A stretch of 8,417 bases of DNA from an uncultured Alphaproteobacteria bacterium (GCA_938003575.1 CALKYG010000496.1:1-8417), one strand, 5' to 3'; counted from the first letter of the stretch, positions 1 through 6,428 are shown. The notes: generated by a model not told the origin, from the sequence alone. Translations and numbers: made by a program.

Positions 1-402
1 GTCCTTCATGGCGGCGTCAATGTCGAACTCCGCCGTGACTGACAATTTTCGCGGATGCATTGAAACGGAAATCAGCGGCGGAGCGCATCCTTCGGCGTTC
101 GCCCCTCCTTCACGGTAGGCCTTGAACTTGTACGCGGCCCATTCTGACGATGGTGCGAAATTGAATTCGAAATAATCGGGACGGCCCTCGCCGCCGACAA
201 AAGCCTCGAAACAGGTGTGCCGCCAAAGATCGTCTTGTCTTGCGGGCTCCGCTGCGGAAGGAAGGCGAATGCGGCCCATGTCGCCGAGCAGCACATATGC
301 GACTGTCAGCATGCCGGACCTCGACGTGATGACGCCGGCCGTCAGGTCGGTGACCGGACCCGGGCCAGTCATGGGGTGGGGTATCAGCTTCAGATCCGTC
401 AT
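1..402 (-). CDS. DOMON-like domain protein, 5' part, truncated by left window edge
   Basis: The reverse strand is open from an ATG at 402 to base 1 without a stop, giving 134 codons; the gene continues past the left edge. The protein begins MTDLKLIPHP and carries the block LWRHTCFEAFVGG (about residues 59-71), followed by DYFEFNFAPSSEWAAYKF (about 76-93). This pattern of an LW-x-x-TCFE motif and an FNF-APS-x-W-A-Y strand is what I recall from alphaproteobacterial proteins annotated as DOMON-like. Their function is not established. No signal peptide is visible, so a cytoplasmic location is likely. An in-frame TGA lies upstream of ATG 402. An internal ATG at 372 is possible, but the N-terminal HP pair seen before it suits the longer form. 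The Shine-Dalgarno sequence is weak. The gene is divergent from secG. The family call rests on motif memory, not on a search. Confidence 0.8.
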   Translation of the reverse strand, partial: MTDLKLIPHPMTGPGPVTDLTAGVITSRSGMLTVAYVLLGDMGRIRLPSAAEPARQDDLWRHTCFEAFVGGEGRPDYFEFNFAPSSEWAAYKFKAYREGGANAEGCAPPLISVSMHPRKLSVTAEFDIDAAMKD

Positions 403-425
403 GTTGCCCGTTCTTGGCGCCGCTT

Positions 426-444
426 GGCGATTCAACGGCGATTC
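426..444. repeat. Tandem 8-base direct repeat carrying two GANTC sites
   Basis: GGCGATTC occurs at 426-433 and again at 437-444, an 11-base period, so both copies face the same side of the helix. Each copy contains GATTC, which matches GANTC, the site of the alphaproteobacterial cell-cycle methylase CcrM. It lies upstream of both the DOMON-like gene and secG. A regulatory role is inference. Confidence 0.45.
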
Positions 445-465
445 GAAACCTTCGGCGGGTCGCAT

Positions 466-494
466 TTGACCTTGCCGAAACCCCGGCGTAGACA
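466..494 (+). promoter_or_regulatory. Candidate sigma-70-type promoter of secG
   Basis: TTGACC at 466-471 matches the -35 consensus at five of six positions. After a 17-base spacer follows TAGACA at 489-494, which matches the -10 consensus at three of six. The predicted start near base 501 would give secG a leader of about 55 bases. The weak -10 element keeps confidence moderate. Confidence 0.45.
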
Positions 495-497
495 GCG

Positions 498-515
498 CCC
501 CTTAAATCAGAGGGG
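498..515 (+). other. Small hairpin in the predicted secG leader
   Basis: CCCCT (498-502) can pair with AGGGG (511-515) around an 8-base loop. It would fall at the very 5' end of a transcript from the predicted promoter at 466-494, so it might stabilise the mRNA end. It has no T tract and is too short to be called a terminator. Confidence 0.25.
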
Positions 516-556
516 TCGGATCGCCAAATTCCGTCCGCCCCATACCGGAACCGACT

Positions 557-1021
557 ATGCACTTCGTCCTGTTAACCGTTCATTCCCTAATAGTTCTTGC
601 TCTTATCGTCCTTGTTCTCCTTCAGCGATCTGACGGCGGGGCGTTGGGGATCGGCGGCGGAGGGGGCGGGTTCATGACCAGCCGAGGGGCTGCAAACGTC
701 TTGACGCGCACCACGTCGGTTCTGGCGCTGCTCTTCTTCGCCACGTCGATTTTGCTGGCGATCACCGCTGGCGGTGTTGAAGACGAAACCGACATTATCG
801 AGGATCTGACCGGGCAATCTGTCATTGATCCCAATGCGCCGATCACGACCGAAGATCTGCTGAACACCCTTGGCAGCGGGACAGAACAGCCTTCCGGGGC
901 GGCGTCCGAATCAGCCGGACCGCCGTCCGTTGAAGCCGGGCCTTTGTCCGAACCAAATTCTTCCGGGGAGACCGCAAACCCGTCCACGGACGCGCCCGCC
1001 GAGGAAGCGCCGCAGGAATAG
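557..1021 (+). CDS. secG: Preprotein translocase subunit SecG
   Basis: SecG is the small auxiliary subunit of the SecYEG channel in the inner membrane and aids protein export driven by SecA. The 154-residue product has two hydrophobic segments, at about residues 3-22 and 53-71. They are joined by the family's signature loop: LLQRSDGGALGIGGG and then FMTSRGAANVLTRTT (residues 21-53). After the second segment comes a long acidic tail rich in Pro, Ala, Ser and Glu (about 74-154). This tail is absent from the shorter enterobacterial protein but common in alphaproteobacteria; it looks disordered. GGAA at 547-550 lies 6 bases before the ATG and supports this start. pyrG follows 119 bases downstream on the same strand. 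The 1022-1140 gap has no convincing terminator or promoter, so cotranscription is possible. Confidence 0.95.
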   Translation: MHFVLLTVHSLIVLALIVLVLLQRSDGGALGIGGGGGGFMTSRGAANVLTRTTSVLALLFFATSILLAITAGGVEDETDIIEDLTGQSVIDPNAPITTEDLLNTLGSGTEQPSGAASESAGPPSVEAGPLSEPNSSGETANPSTDAPAEEAPQE

Positions 1022-1140
1022 GAATTTACAGCGGCCGAACAGCATCTTGCCTGAAGGTCTGTACGGCGAATTGTCGCTGAGCAGTCTCCGGGGAAGAAAG
1101 CTGTTTGCCCTTTCCGCCGGCGGCGCTAAGACGGGCTTCC

Positions 1141-2772
1141 ATGGCGCGGTATATTTTCATCACCGGCGGCGTGGTTTCCTCCCTCGGAAAAGGCGTTGCG
1201 GCGGCGGCTCTCGGAGCCCTTCTCCAGGCGCGCGGATACAAAGTCCGCCTGCGCAAGCTTGACCCTTATCTCAATGTCGATCCAGGCACGATGTCGCCCT
1301 ATCAGCACGGCGAAGTATTCGTGACCGACGACGGCGCGGAAACCGACCTCGATCTTGGCCACTATGAGCGTTTCACAGGCGTTTCCGCCTCGCAGGCCGA
1401 CAACATCACCACGGGCCGCATTTACCAGACGATTATTGAACGCGAGAGGCGTGGTGATTATCTCGGCGCGACGGTTCAGGTCATTCCGCACGTGACCGAC
1501 GCCATCAAGGCGTTTGTGACGTCGCCGGCGGGCGACGCAGACTTTGTAATCTGTGAAATCGGCGGAACAGTCGGTGATATTGAGGGACTTCCGTTCTTTG
1601 AGGCTATTCGGCAACTGGGAAATGAATTGCCGAGAGGCGATGCGGTCTATGTCCACCTTACGCTGATGCCCTATATCCCGTCCGCGGGAGAGTTGAAGAC
1701 CAAACCGACCCAGCATTCGGTCAAGGAACTGCGCGAAATCGGAATCCAGCCGAATGTCCTGCTAGTGCGCGCCGATCGCGAGATACCGGACGGGGAACGA
1801 AAGAAAATTGCGCTCTTCTGCAACGTGCGCCCGGCCGCCGTCGTTCAGGCGCTTGACTGCCGCACCATCTACGAAGTTCCGCTAGCGTACCACAATGAGC
1901 GGTTTGACGATGAGGTGCTCGCCGCCTTTGGGATCACGGAACCGCCGCCGCTTGACCTTTCGCGCTGGGTTGACGTGGTGCAGCGTATAACGAAACCGGA
2001 TGGAGAAACGCGCATCGCCGTTGTCGGCAAATATACGGTTCTTAAGGACGCCTACAAATCGCTTATCGAAGCGATCAATCATGGCGGCATCGCAAACAAT
2101 GTGCGCGTCGATATCAAGTGGATCGACGCTGGCGTATTCGAAGAAGAAGGTACGGCAATCTCCGAACTGGAGGACGTGCACGGCATTCTTGTGCCGGGCG
2201 GATTTGGCGAGCGCGGCGCCGAGGGCAAGATCAAGGCCGCGCGCTTTGCGCGCGAACGTCAGATTCCTTATTTCGGCATCTGCTTCGGCATGCAGATGGC
2301 GGTCATTGAGGCTGCGCGGTCCCTGCTCGGCGAGACCGATGCGACGTCCTCGGAATTCGGTCCGGGCGGCAAGCCGATCGTCGGCCTTATGACTGAGTGG
2401 GTGAAAGGCAATGAAACACAGCGCCGGACATCAGCAAGCGATCTCGGCGGCACAATGCGACTGGGCGCCTATTCTGCGACTTTGAAACCCGGAAGCCGGG
2501 TCGCCGAAATTTATGGAACAACCGAAATCTCAGAGCGCCACCGTCACCGCTTTGAGGTCGATATGGCGTGGGCGCCGCGCCTAGAAAGGGTCGGCGTGTC
2601 GTTTTCGGGCACTTCGCCTGACGGCAGCCTGCCCGAGATCATGGAGATTGCCGACCACCCATGGTTCATTGGCGTTCAGTATCATCCCGAACTGAAGTCG
2701 CGGCCGTTCGAGCCCCACCCGCTGTTCGCTTCGTTCATCAAGGCGAGCGTCGACCGATCCCGTCTCGTCTGA
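1141..2772 (+). CDS. pyrG: CTP synthase (glutamine-hydrolysing)
   Basis: PyrG makes CTP from UTP, ATP and glutamine, the last step of pyrimidine nucleotide synthesis, in the cytoplasm. The 543-residue product has the usual family length. The N-terminal synthetase domain (about 1-268) opens with [18 protein letters not shown], holding the P-loop SLGKG (14-18), and continues with the conserved [23 protein letters not shown] block. A class I glutamine amidotransferase domain (about 290-535) follows, with GGFGERG (353-359), the nucleophile Cys381 in FGICFGMQ, and the catalytic pair His515 and Glu517 in YHPE. All catalytic residues are present. ATG 1141 is chosen because the conserved N-terminus starts there; the frame extends upstream to an ATG at 1105, but the 12 extra residues are not family-like. 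The Shine-Dalgarno sequence is weak. No key residue is missing and nothing suggests decay. Confidence 0.98.
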   Translation: MARYIFITGGVVSSLGKGVAAAALGALLQARGYKVRLRKLDPYLNVDPGTMSPYQHGEVFVTDDGAETDLDLGHYERFTGVSASQADNITTGRIYQTIIERERRGDYLGATVQVIPHVTDAIKAFVTSPAGDADFVICEIGGTVGDIEGLPFFEAIRQLGNELPRGDAVYVHLTLMPYIPSAGELKTKPTQHSVKELREIGIQPNVLLVRADREIPDGERKKIALFCNVRPAAVVQALDCRTIYEVPLAYHNERFDDEVLAAFGITEPPPLDLSRWVDVVQRITKPDGETRIAVVGKYTVLKDAYKSLIEAINHGGIANNVRVDIKWIDAGVFEEEGTAISELEDVHGILVPGGFGERGAEGKIKAARFARERQIPYFGICFGMQMAVIEAARSLLGETDATSSEFGPGGKPIVGLMTEWVKGNETQRRTSASDLGGTMRLGAYSATLKPGSRVAEIYGTTEISERHRHRFEVDMAWAPRLERVGVSFSGTSPDGSLPEIMEIADHPWFIGVQYHPELKSRPFEPHPLFASFIKASVDRSRLV

Positions 2773-2802
2773 TCGAGCCGCCCCCCTGGACACACGTTTG
2801 GT

Positions 2803-2825
2803 CGCATGGCTGTTGCGCCAATGCG
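2803..2825 (+). terminator. Possible weak hairpin terminator after pyrG
   Basis: CGCATGGC (2803-2810) pairs with GCC-a-ATGCG (2817-2825), eight pairs with one bulged A and a 6-base loop, 31 bases after the pyrG stop. There is no T tract after it, so termination is doubtful. Otherwise the 2773-2941 gap shows only a weak -35-like TTGTGA (2887-2892) without a good -10. Confidence 0.25.
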
Positions 2826-2941
2826 CTAGCGGCCCCACTTTACCCTGGCGGGCGGCGGTGCATGAGGTCACGTCAGTCAAGCGCCCTTGTGAATCCGTGA
2901 TCGCCGCATTTCCGGTCGAAACAGCCAAAGGGAAATAACCC

Positions 2942-3466
2942 ATGATAGAAACGTTCAAAATCGTTCGATTGCCTGAAATCGCCAAGGTTGCTTTTGCGGC
3001 AGCGGCCTGCTGTGCGGCTTTCGCATCGCCCGCGGGGGCCCGCGAATCATCGGGACGCGACATCGTCATCAACATCGGAAAGGACGGCGATCTCCTCGAG
3101 CAGCTGATCGAACTTGATAAACAGGGGATCGAAGATCTTCGAGCGGAAATGGCGGAAGCGCGCGCCGATGTTGCTGAGGCGATCGCCGAAATTGACGAAG
3201 CAAGAGAAGAAGTGAAATCCGTACCCGGCGGGCGCCTGATCTTGAAGATCGCTTTTGCTTCGGCTCGCGCAGGCGCCTCAACGGCCATCGAAGAAGCATT
3301 GGGCGACGCACGGCGCGAAATCGATCGTGCGGAGCAGGAACTCAAGACCGCTGAGGTCGACGCGGAGGAGCTTGCGGAAACACAGACGGCGATAGACGTT
3401 CTTCGCGAGGAGATTAATGCGCTGGAAGCTTCGTTGAATGAGCTTCTTTCCGCAATGAACGGCTGA
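2942..3466 (+). CDS. Exported coiled-coil protein of unknown function
   Basis: I do not recognise a family. The 174-residue product has a classic signal peptide: a positively charged start, a hydrophobic core at about 13-28 and a likely signal peptidase I site ASPAGA|RE after residue 33. The core holds Cys23-Cys24, but position -3 is Ala and there is no proper lipobox, so a lipoprotein is less likely. The mature part (about 140 residues) is strongly acidic and rich in Glu, Ala, Asp and Leu. It has two helical stretches (about 50-94 and 113-172) that look like coiled coils, split by a short small-residue segment around VPGGRLILKIAFASARAG (94-111). AAAGGGAA at 2927-2934 is a good ribosome binding site 7 bases before the ATG. 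A strong hairpin terminator follows, so it is probably transcribed alone. A periplasmic or envelope scaffolding role is only a guess. Confidence 0.8.
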   Translation: MIETFKIVRLPEIAKVAFAAAACCAAFASPAGARESSGRDIVINIGKDGDLLEQLIELDKQGIEDLRAEMAEARADVAEAIAEIDEAREEVKSVPGGRLILKIAFASARAGASTAIEEALGDARREIDRAEQELKTAEVDAEELAETQTAIDVLREEINALEASLNELLSAMNG

Positions 3467-3486
3467 ACGATAGCCGCGAACTGAAA

Positions 3487-3519
3487 AAGGAGCGGGGAGC
3501 GCAAGCTCCGCCGCTCCTT
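3487..3519. terminator. Bidirectional hairpin terminator with GCAA tetraloop
   Basis: Outer arms AAGGAGCGG (3487-3495) and CCGCTCCTT (3511-3519) pair perfectly over 9 bases. Inner arms GGAGC (3496-3500) and GCTCC (3505-3509) add 5 more, with only G3510 bulged and a GCAA loop. Read on the minus strand, the stem ends in CTTTTT, a proper U tract for the DUF423-like gene. Read on the plus strand, it ends in CTTGATTT, a weaker tract for the coiled-coil gene. It sits between these two convergent genes. Confidence 0.88.
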
Positions 3520-3542
3520 GATTTGGACGCATTGCGCCTCCG

Positions 3543-3899
3543 CTATTCCAAGGCTTTGGGCTTTGTCGAAAGCAGAACAATCCAGCCGATGATGGCGACC
3601 GAGCCGCCTATCGGGGCGACTATGATCGCCGGGGGCTGCAGCCCTGTGAAGATTATGAAATAGAGCATTGCGCAGGATACCGCCGTTCCGCCAGCAAGCA
3701 GCGCGGACGCGATTTTCGCGCGCGTGGAGACTGCGACGATCATCAGCGCCAGACCTTGCAGCGCCTGCCACGCACCCGCGATTTTTGCGAGTTCAAGAGA
3801 ATGCGCATCAAGCGCATCGCGCAACGAGTGTAATGTCAGGAAAAAAATGGTCGATCCGACGAGCCCATGAAAAACGCCGGCGATCCAGGCTATTCGCAT
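3543..3899 (-). CDS. DUF423-like (YgdD-type) small membrane protein
   Basis: The 118-residue product is very hydrophobic, with four predicted membrane helices at about residues 3-25, 42-58, 62-86 and 89-110. The layout fits the DUF423 family: an N-terminal glycine-bearing helix, an amphipathic stretch before W44-QALQGLALM, and a last helix with VAPIGGSVAIIGW (94-106), which matches the family's PIGG...GW signature. Family members are inner-membrane proteins with no firmly assigned function. The start is well supported: GGAGGAGG (3913-3906 read on the minus strand) lies 6 bases before the ATG. A candidate promoter and an inverted repeat lie just upstream, and the terminator at 3487-3519 lies just downstream, so this is a single-gene transcription unit. 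It diverges from the metallo-beta-lactamase-fold gene. The family call rests on pattern recognition only. Confidence 0.75.
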   Translation of the reverse strand: MRIAWIAGVFHGLVGSTIFFLTLHSLRDALDAHSLELAKIAGAWQALQGLALMIVAVSTRAKIASALLAGGTAVSCAMLYFIIFTGLQPPAIIVAPIGGSVAIIGWIVLLSTKPKALE

Positions 3900-3911
3900 C
3901 CGGGGCCTCCT

Positions 3912-3941
3912 CCGTGAGCGCTCAAAATATCCCGCTCACGG
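3912..3941. promoter_or_regulatory. Perfect 9-base inverted repeat flanking the -10 element (candidate operator)
   Basis: CCGTGAGCG (3912-3920) and CGCTCACGG (3933-3941) are exact inverse copies with a 12-base centre, a centre-to-centre distance of 21 bases, about two helical turns. The left arm is also part of the palindrome TGAGCGCTCA (3915-3924), so CGCTCA occurs twice in direct orientation. The arms bracket the predicted -10 box of the minus-strand promoter, a usual place for a repressor site. The regulator is unknown. An RNA hairpin is less likely, because the predicted transcript starts inside the downstream arm. Confidence 0.5.
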
Positions 3942-3952
3942 CGCCCGTTCAA
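3924..3952 (-). promoter_or_regulatory. Candidate promoter of the DUF423-like gene
   Basis: On the minus strand TTGAAC (3952-3947) and TATTTT (3929-3924) are separated by exactly 17 bases; each matches the sigma-70 consensus at four of six positions. Transcription would start near 3917, leaving a leader of about 18 bases that still includes the strong GGAGGAGG ribosome binding site. Confidence 0.5.
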
Positions 3953-3979
3953 TCGGCGCGACGGAACTGCTGACAGCTG

Positions 3980-4009
3980 TTGAACTCCTCGGCCGCCTGG
4001 TCGGATACT
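3980..4009 (+). promoter_or_regulatory. Candidate promoter of the metallo-beta-lactamase-fold gene
   Basis: TTGAAC (3980-3985), an 18-base spacer and GATACT (4004-4009) form a plausible sigma-70-type promoter. Transcription would start near 4016, which places the ATG at 4035 in the transcript and makes the in-frame TTG at 4014 unlikely as start. It is divergent from the promoter at 3924-3952. Confidence 0.4.
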
Positions 4010-4034
4010 CGTCTTGATAAACAGCAGAGGCGTC

Positions 4035-5099
4035 ATGAAAAGGACATTGCTTATACTGGGCGTCGGCATGGCGCTCGCCGCGGGTGCCGGTGCGATCGCT
4101 CTTTCGCTTCCGGCGGTTCAGGACCGCCTGTTCGCAAACGCGCTTGAGAAAAACTTTTCGCCCCGCTCAGCGGCTCTTTGGGAGGGCGACGGCCTCAACG
4201 TCTACTTTTGCGGAACCGGTTCTCCTTTGCCGTCCGTCAAGAGGGCGCAGAATTGCACGGCGGTCTTCGCCGGGGGGCGGTATTTCCTTGTCGACGCCGG
4301 AACCGGCAGTTGGGAGAATGTTCAGCGCGCCGGGATCCCGGGCGACAGGCTTGACGGAGTGTTCCTCACGCATCTTCATTCCGACCATATCGGCGACATC
4401 GGCGAAGTCGATCTCGGATCATGGGTGGCCGGGAGACCGGCGCCGTTGCCTGTTTACGGCCCGCAAGGCGTTGATCGAGTGGTCAACGGATTAAATGAAG
4501 AATTCGCACTCGATCACGAATACCGAACCGCGCACCATGGAAAATCCGTCGCCGAACCGAGAAGCGCAGGGTTGTCCGCCGTGAGCTTTGGCGGTGACGC
4601 CGTAGAAGTTGTCTTGAACAGGGACGGCCTCAAAGTCACTGCCTTTCCAGTGATGCATGATCCGGTGAAGCCTGCGGTGGGGTACCGTTTCGATTATGAG
4701 GGACGCAGCGTCGTTATTTCCGGCGATACCGCCTATTCGCAAAGCGTCGTTGAGGCGGCCAGAGGAGCTGATCTCCTGATCCATGAGGCGCAGGCGAACC
4801 ACATGGTTGCGAAGATGCGCGCCGCCGCTGAAAAATCGGGTAATGCACGGCTCGCAAAAATATTCGCTGACATCCCCTCCTATCACACCTCTCCTGTTGA
4901 AGCGGCGCGCGTGGGAAATGAGGCGGGCGTGGATTGGCTGGCGCTTTCGCATTTGACGCCTGCCCCGGACAACGCAGTTGCAAAACGCATTTTTATGCGC
5001 GGGGTTTCCAAAATTCGGCCATCAAAAGTGCGGCTGGCTGAAGACGGCGTTGCGGTCTTCTTGCCGAAGAACGGTCAAATTGAGTTCGAGCAGTACTAG
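4035..5099 (+). CDS. Exported or membrane-anchored MBL-fold metallo-hydrolase, RNase Z / arylsulfatase-like
   Basis: The 354-residue product has an N-terminal hydrophobic segment (about residues 4-26) after MKR, acting as signal peptide or anchor, so the catalytic domain should face the periplasm. The fold starts with FCGTGSPLPS (58-67), typical of the RNase Z-like branch. The metal site is complete to the eye: H113-L-H115-S-D117-H118, then H208 (MHD), D231 (SGDT) and H306 (SHL); H284 in YHTS lies nearby. The GTGSP start and the HDP and SGDT blocks fit the RNase Z, phosphodiesterase and arylsulfatase group. The export signal argues against tRNA processing and for hydrolysis of an ester outside the cytoplasm; the substrate cannot be told. 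The ATG at 4035 is preferred over the in-frame TTG at 4014 because GAGG (4027-4030) lies 4 bases before it and MKR is a normal signal-peptide start. Confidence 0.9.
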   Translation: MKRTLLILGVGMALAAGAGAIALSLPAVQDRLFANALEKNFSPRSAALWEGDGLNVYFCGTGSPLPSVKRAQNCTAVFAGGRYFLVDAGTGSWENVQRAGIPGDRLDGVFLTHLHSDHIGDIGEVDLGSWVAGRPAPLPVYGPQGVDRVVNGLNEEFALDHEYRTAHHGKSVAEPRSAGLSAVSFGGDAVEVVLNRDGLKVTAFPVMHDPVKPAVGYRFDYEGRSVVISGDTAYSQSVVEAARGADLLIHEAQANHMVAKMRAAAEKSGNARLAKIFADIPSYHTSPVEAARVGNEAGVDWLALSHLTPAPDNAVAKRIFMRGVSKIRPSKVRLAEDGVAVFLPKNGQIEFEQY

Positions 5100-5199
5100 G
5101 AAGGCGGTCTCAAGAGCTCGTGGCCGCCGTTTGCCGAATTGCGAGCCTTCATATCGGGTTGCTTGACGGGGGAAATGGGAGTGACGTGAAAACTTTCGG

Positions 5200-5213
5200 C
5201 GCTTTGGAAAGCG
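5200..5213. repeat. 14-base palindrome upstream of the DUF1330 gene
   Basis: CGCTTT-GG-AAAGCG (5200-5213) is a perfect inverted repeat with a 2-base centre, 32 bases before the DUF1330 start codon. The centre is too short for an RNA hairpin loop, so a protein binding site is the likelier reading, but chance cannot be excluded. The rest of the 5100-5245 gap shows a -35-like TTGACG (5163-5168) without a good -10. Confidence 0.3.
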
Positions 5214-5245
5214 TATGAAAATAGGATAACAAGTGGAGAGATTAA

Positions 5246-5662
5246 ATGTTGAAATATGTTGATCCGGAAAAAAGCCAATTCGCCGCGTTCGCCGCGATGC
5301 CCGATGACGGCCCAATCTGGATGCTCAATATGATCCGTCTTCGGAAGAAGGCGAAATATGAAGATGGGCGTGACATGACCGGTGCTGAAGCCTATGCCGA
5401 ATATGGGCGCGCCAGTGCGCCGTTTTTCTCAGGCGTCGGCGGAAAGATCATCTGGTCGGCTTTGCCTCAAGTGGTGCTGATCGGACCTGATGACGAACGA
5501 TGGGACATGATATTCATGGCCGAATATCCAAATGCTGCGGCATTTTTGGAGATGGTGAAGAACCCGGGCTATCAGGGGATTGTTCACCATCGACAGGCGG
5601 CGGTGAAAACATCACGTCTTATCCGCTTAAAGCCGGGATCGCCCGGAAAGCTTTTCGGCTAA
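5246..5662 (+). CDS. DUF1330 domain protein
   Basis: The 138-residue product shows the DUF1330 pattern, a small ferredoxin-like alpha/beta fold of the dimeric alpha-beta-barrel type. The visible blocks are WMLNMIRLR (residues 25-33), G-AEAYAEYG (46-54), GVGGKIIW (63-70), then ERWDMIFMAEYPNAAAFLEMVKNPGY (about 84-109) and the closing R-x-AAVKTSRLIRL. No signal peptide or membrane segment is seen, so it should be cytoplasmic. The biochemical role of the family is not established. GGAGAG a few bases before the ATG is a good ribosome binding site. The stop codon TAA (5660-5662) interlocks with the stop of the convergent DUF6134 gene, leaving no intergenic space. It lies 146 bases after the metallo-hydrolase gene on the same strand, so it may have its own promoter. 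Confidence 0.85.
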   Translation: MLKYVDPEKSQFAAFAAMPDDGPIWMLNMIRLRKKAKYEDGRDMTGAEAYAEYGRASAPFFSGVGGKIIWSALPQVVLIGPDDERWDMIFMAEYPNAAAFLEMVKNPGYQGIVHHRQAAVKTSRLIRLKPGSPGKLFG

Positions 5663-6327
5663 TTGCCGGCGGCTGATTGAATCGGGATCTGAGCCGCCCT
5701 GTCGTCCTCGACCAGACGGTATTTCAGCCGTTCTCCCCGGACAATGAAGTCCGCGCCGACCCAACGTGGGCCGTCGTACCAAAGGTCCAGCGCGACTGTG
5801 CCGGTCAGTCTGAATTTTTCTGCGTCGAAACCGGCGGGCGTTTCAGTCATCCCCAGGGGCTCTTTCGAAATCGGAATGAGTGCGCCCGTTTGCGTGTTCA
5901 AGAGATATTCAGCGTCGACGATAGCCTTGTTCCAATAACTGGACGGCGCCGCCGACGCCGGAACCGGGCCGTCATAGTCTTCGCCCTGGACGATCAGCGT
6001 ATCGCCAGTTCGCTCGGCTTTCAGCTGCAGCAGCCGGCCATTGCTGTCAGTCCAACTGTCCAGCGTCTGAAGCACCCCGTCGCGCCAGAATTCTTCAGAT
6101 CGATGTTCGTACCTGAACATCGTGATCGGGCCGAATTTCACCTTCATTTCAATCCGCGTATTGACGGAAAGCCCGTCACCCGTCTCTTCAACGTCAACCC
6201 AATGCATGCCGATAGGACGGTCATTCCTTAAAATCTCAAACGCGGCGTCCAACGGGGTCGCACTCGCCGCTCCGTACTGGAGCGGTAGGGCGATAAGGGC
6301 GGCGGCGGGGAGGGCGCGGTGTTTCAT
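5659..6327 (-). CDS. Exported DUF6134 family protein
   Basis: The 222-residue product starts with MKHR and a hydrophobic stretch ending in GAASA|TP (cleavage near residue 23), a Sec signal peptide, so it should be periplasmic or outer-membrane associated. The mature part is rich in beta strands: FEILRNDRPIGMH (30-42), a run of alternating strands, FRYEHRSEEFWRDGVLQTLDSWTDSNG (about 71-97), then YWNKAIV (131-137) and LDLWYDGPRWVGADFIVRGERLKYRL. I recall this arrangement of IG-x-H, W-x-DG-L and S-x-T-x-x-NG from proteins labelled DUF6134. Their function is unknown. The ribosome binding site is weak (AAGAA). The gene is convergent with the DUF1330 gene, overlapping it by 4 bases, and divergent from pdhB. 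Confidence 0.8.
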   Translation of the reverse strand: MKHRALPAAALIALPLQYGAASATPLDAAFEILRNDRPIGMHWVDVEETGDGLSVNTRIEMKVKFGPITMFRYEHRSEEFWRDGVLQTLDSWTDSNGRLLQLKAERTGDTLIVQGEDYDGPVPASAAPSSYWNKAIVDAEYLLNTQTGALIPISKEPLGMTETPAGFDAEKFRLTGTVALDLWYDGPRWVGADFIVRGERLKYRLVEDDRAAQIPIQSAAGN

Positions 6328-6428
6328 GGTTCTTTTACGCTGGGATCGGCCACGCGGATTAGGACGGGCCTTGTTCAGGCGGCCCCTTTGCGGCTAGGTA
6401 GCGCTTGCCCAGACTTGGCCGCCGCCCG

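Noticed and set aside
498..545. tRNA-like stretch before secG
   Set aside because: The region ends in a CCGCCCCA-like run, but there is no T-loop consensus and no cloverleaf; only a 5-base hairpin forms.
2581..3771. Long minus-strand open frame of 396 codons across the pyrG end, the coiled-coil gene and the DUF423-like gene
   Set aside because: It lies antisense to three better-supported genes, is rich in Ser, Ala and Arg as expected for a shadow frame, and runs through the strong terminator hairpin.
4014..4034. TTG at 4014 as start of the metallo-hydrolase
   Set aside because: The ATG at 4035 has a better ribosome binding site and a normal signal-peptide start, and the predicted promoter would begin transcription at about 4016.
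5103..5128. Hairpin GGCGG/CCGCC after the metallo-hydrolase gene
   Set aside because: There are only five pairs around a 16-base loop with a three-base T run, too weak to call a terminator.
5677..6231. Plus-strand open frame of 184 codons inside the DUF6134 region
   Set aside because: The minus-strand frame has a signal peptide and family motifs; the plus-strand frame has neither and lacks a ribosome binding site.
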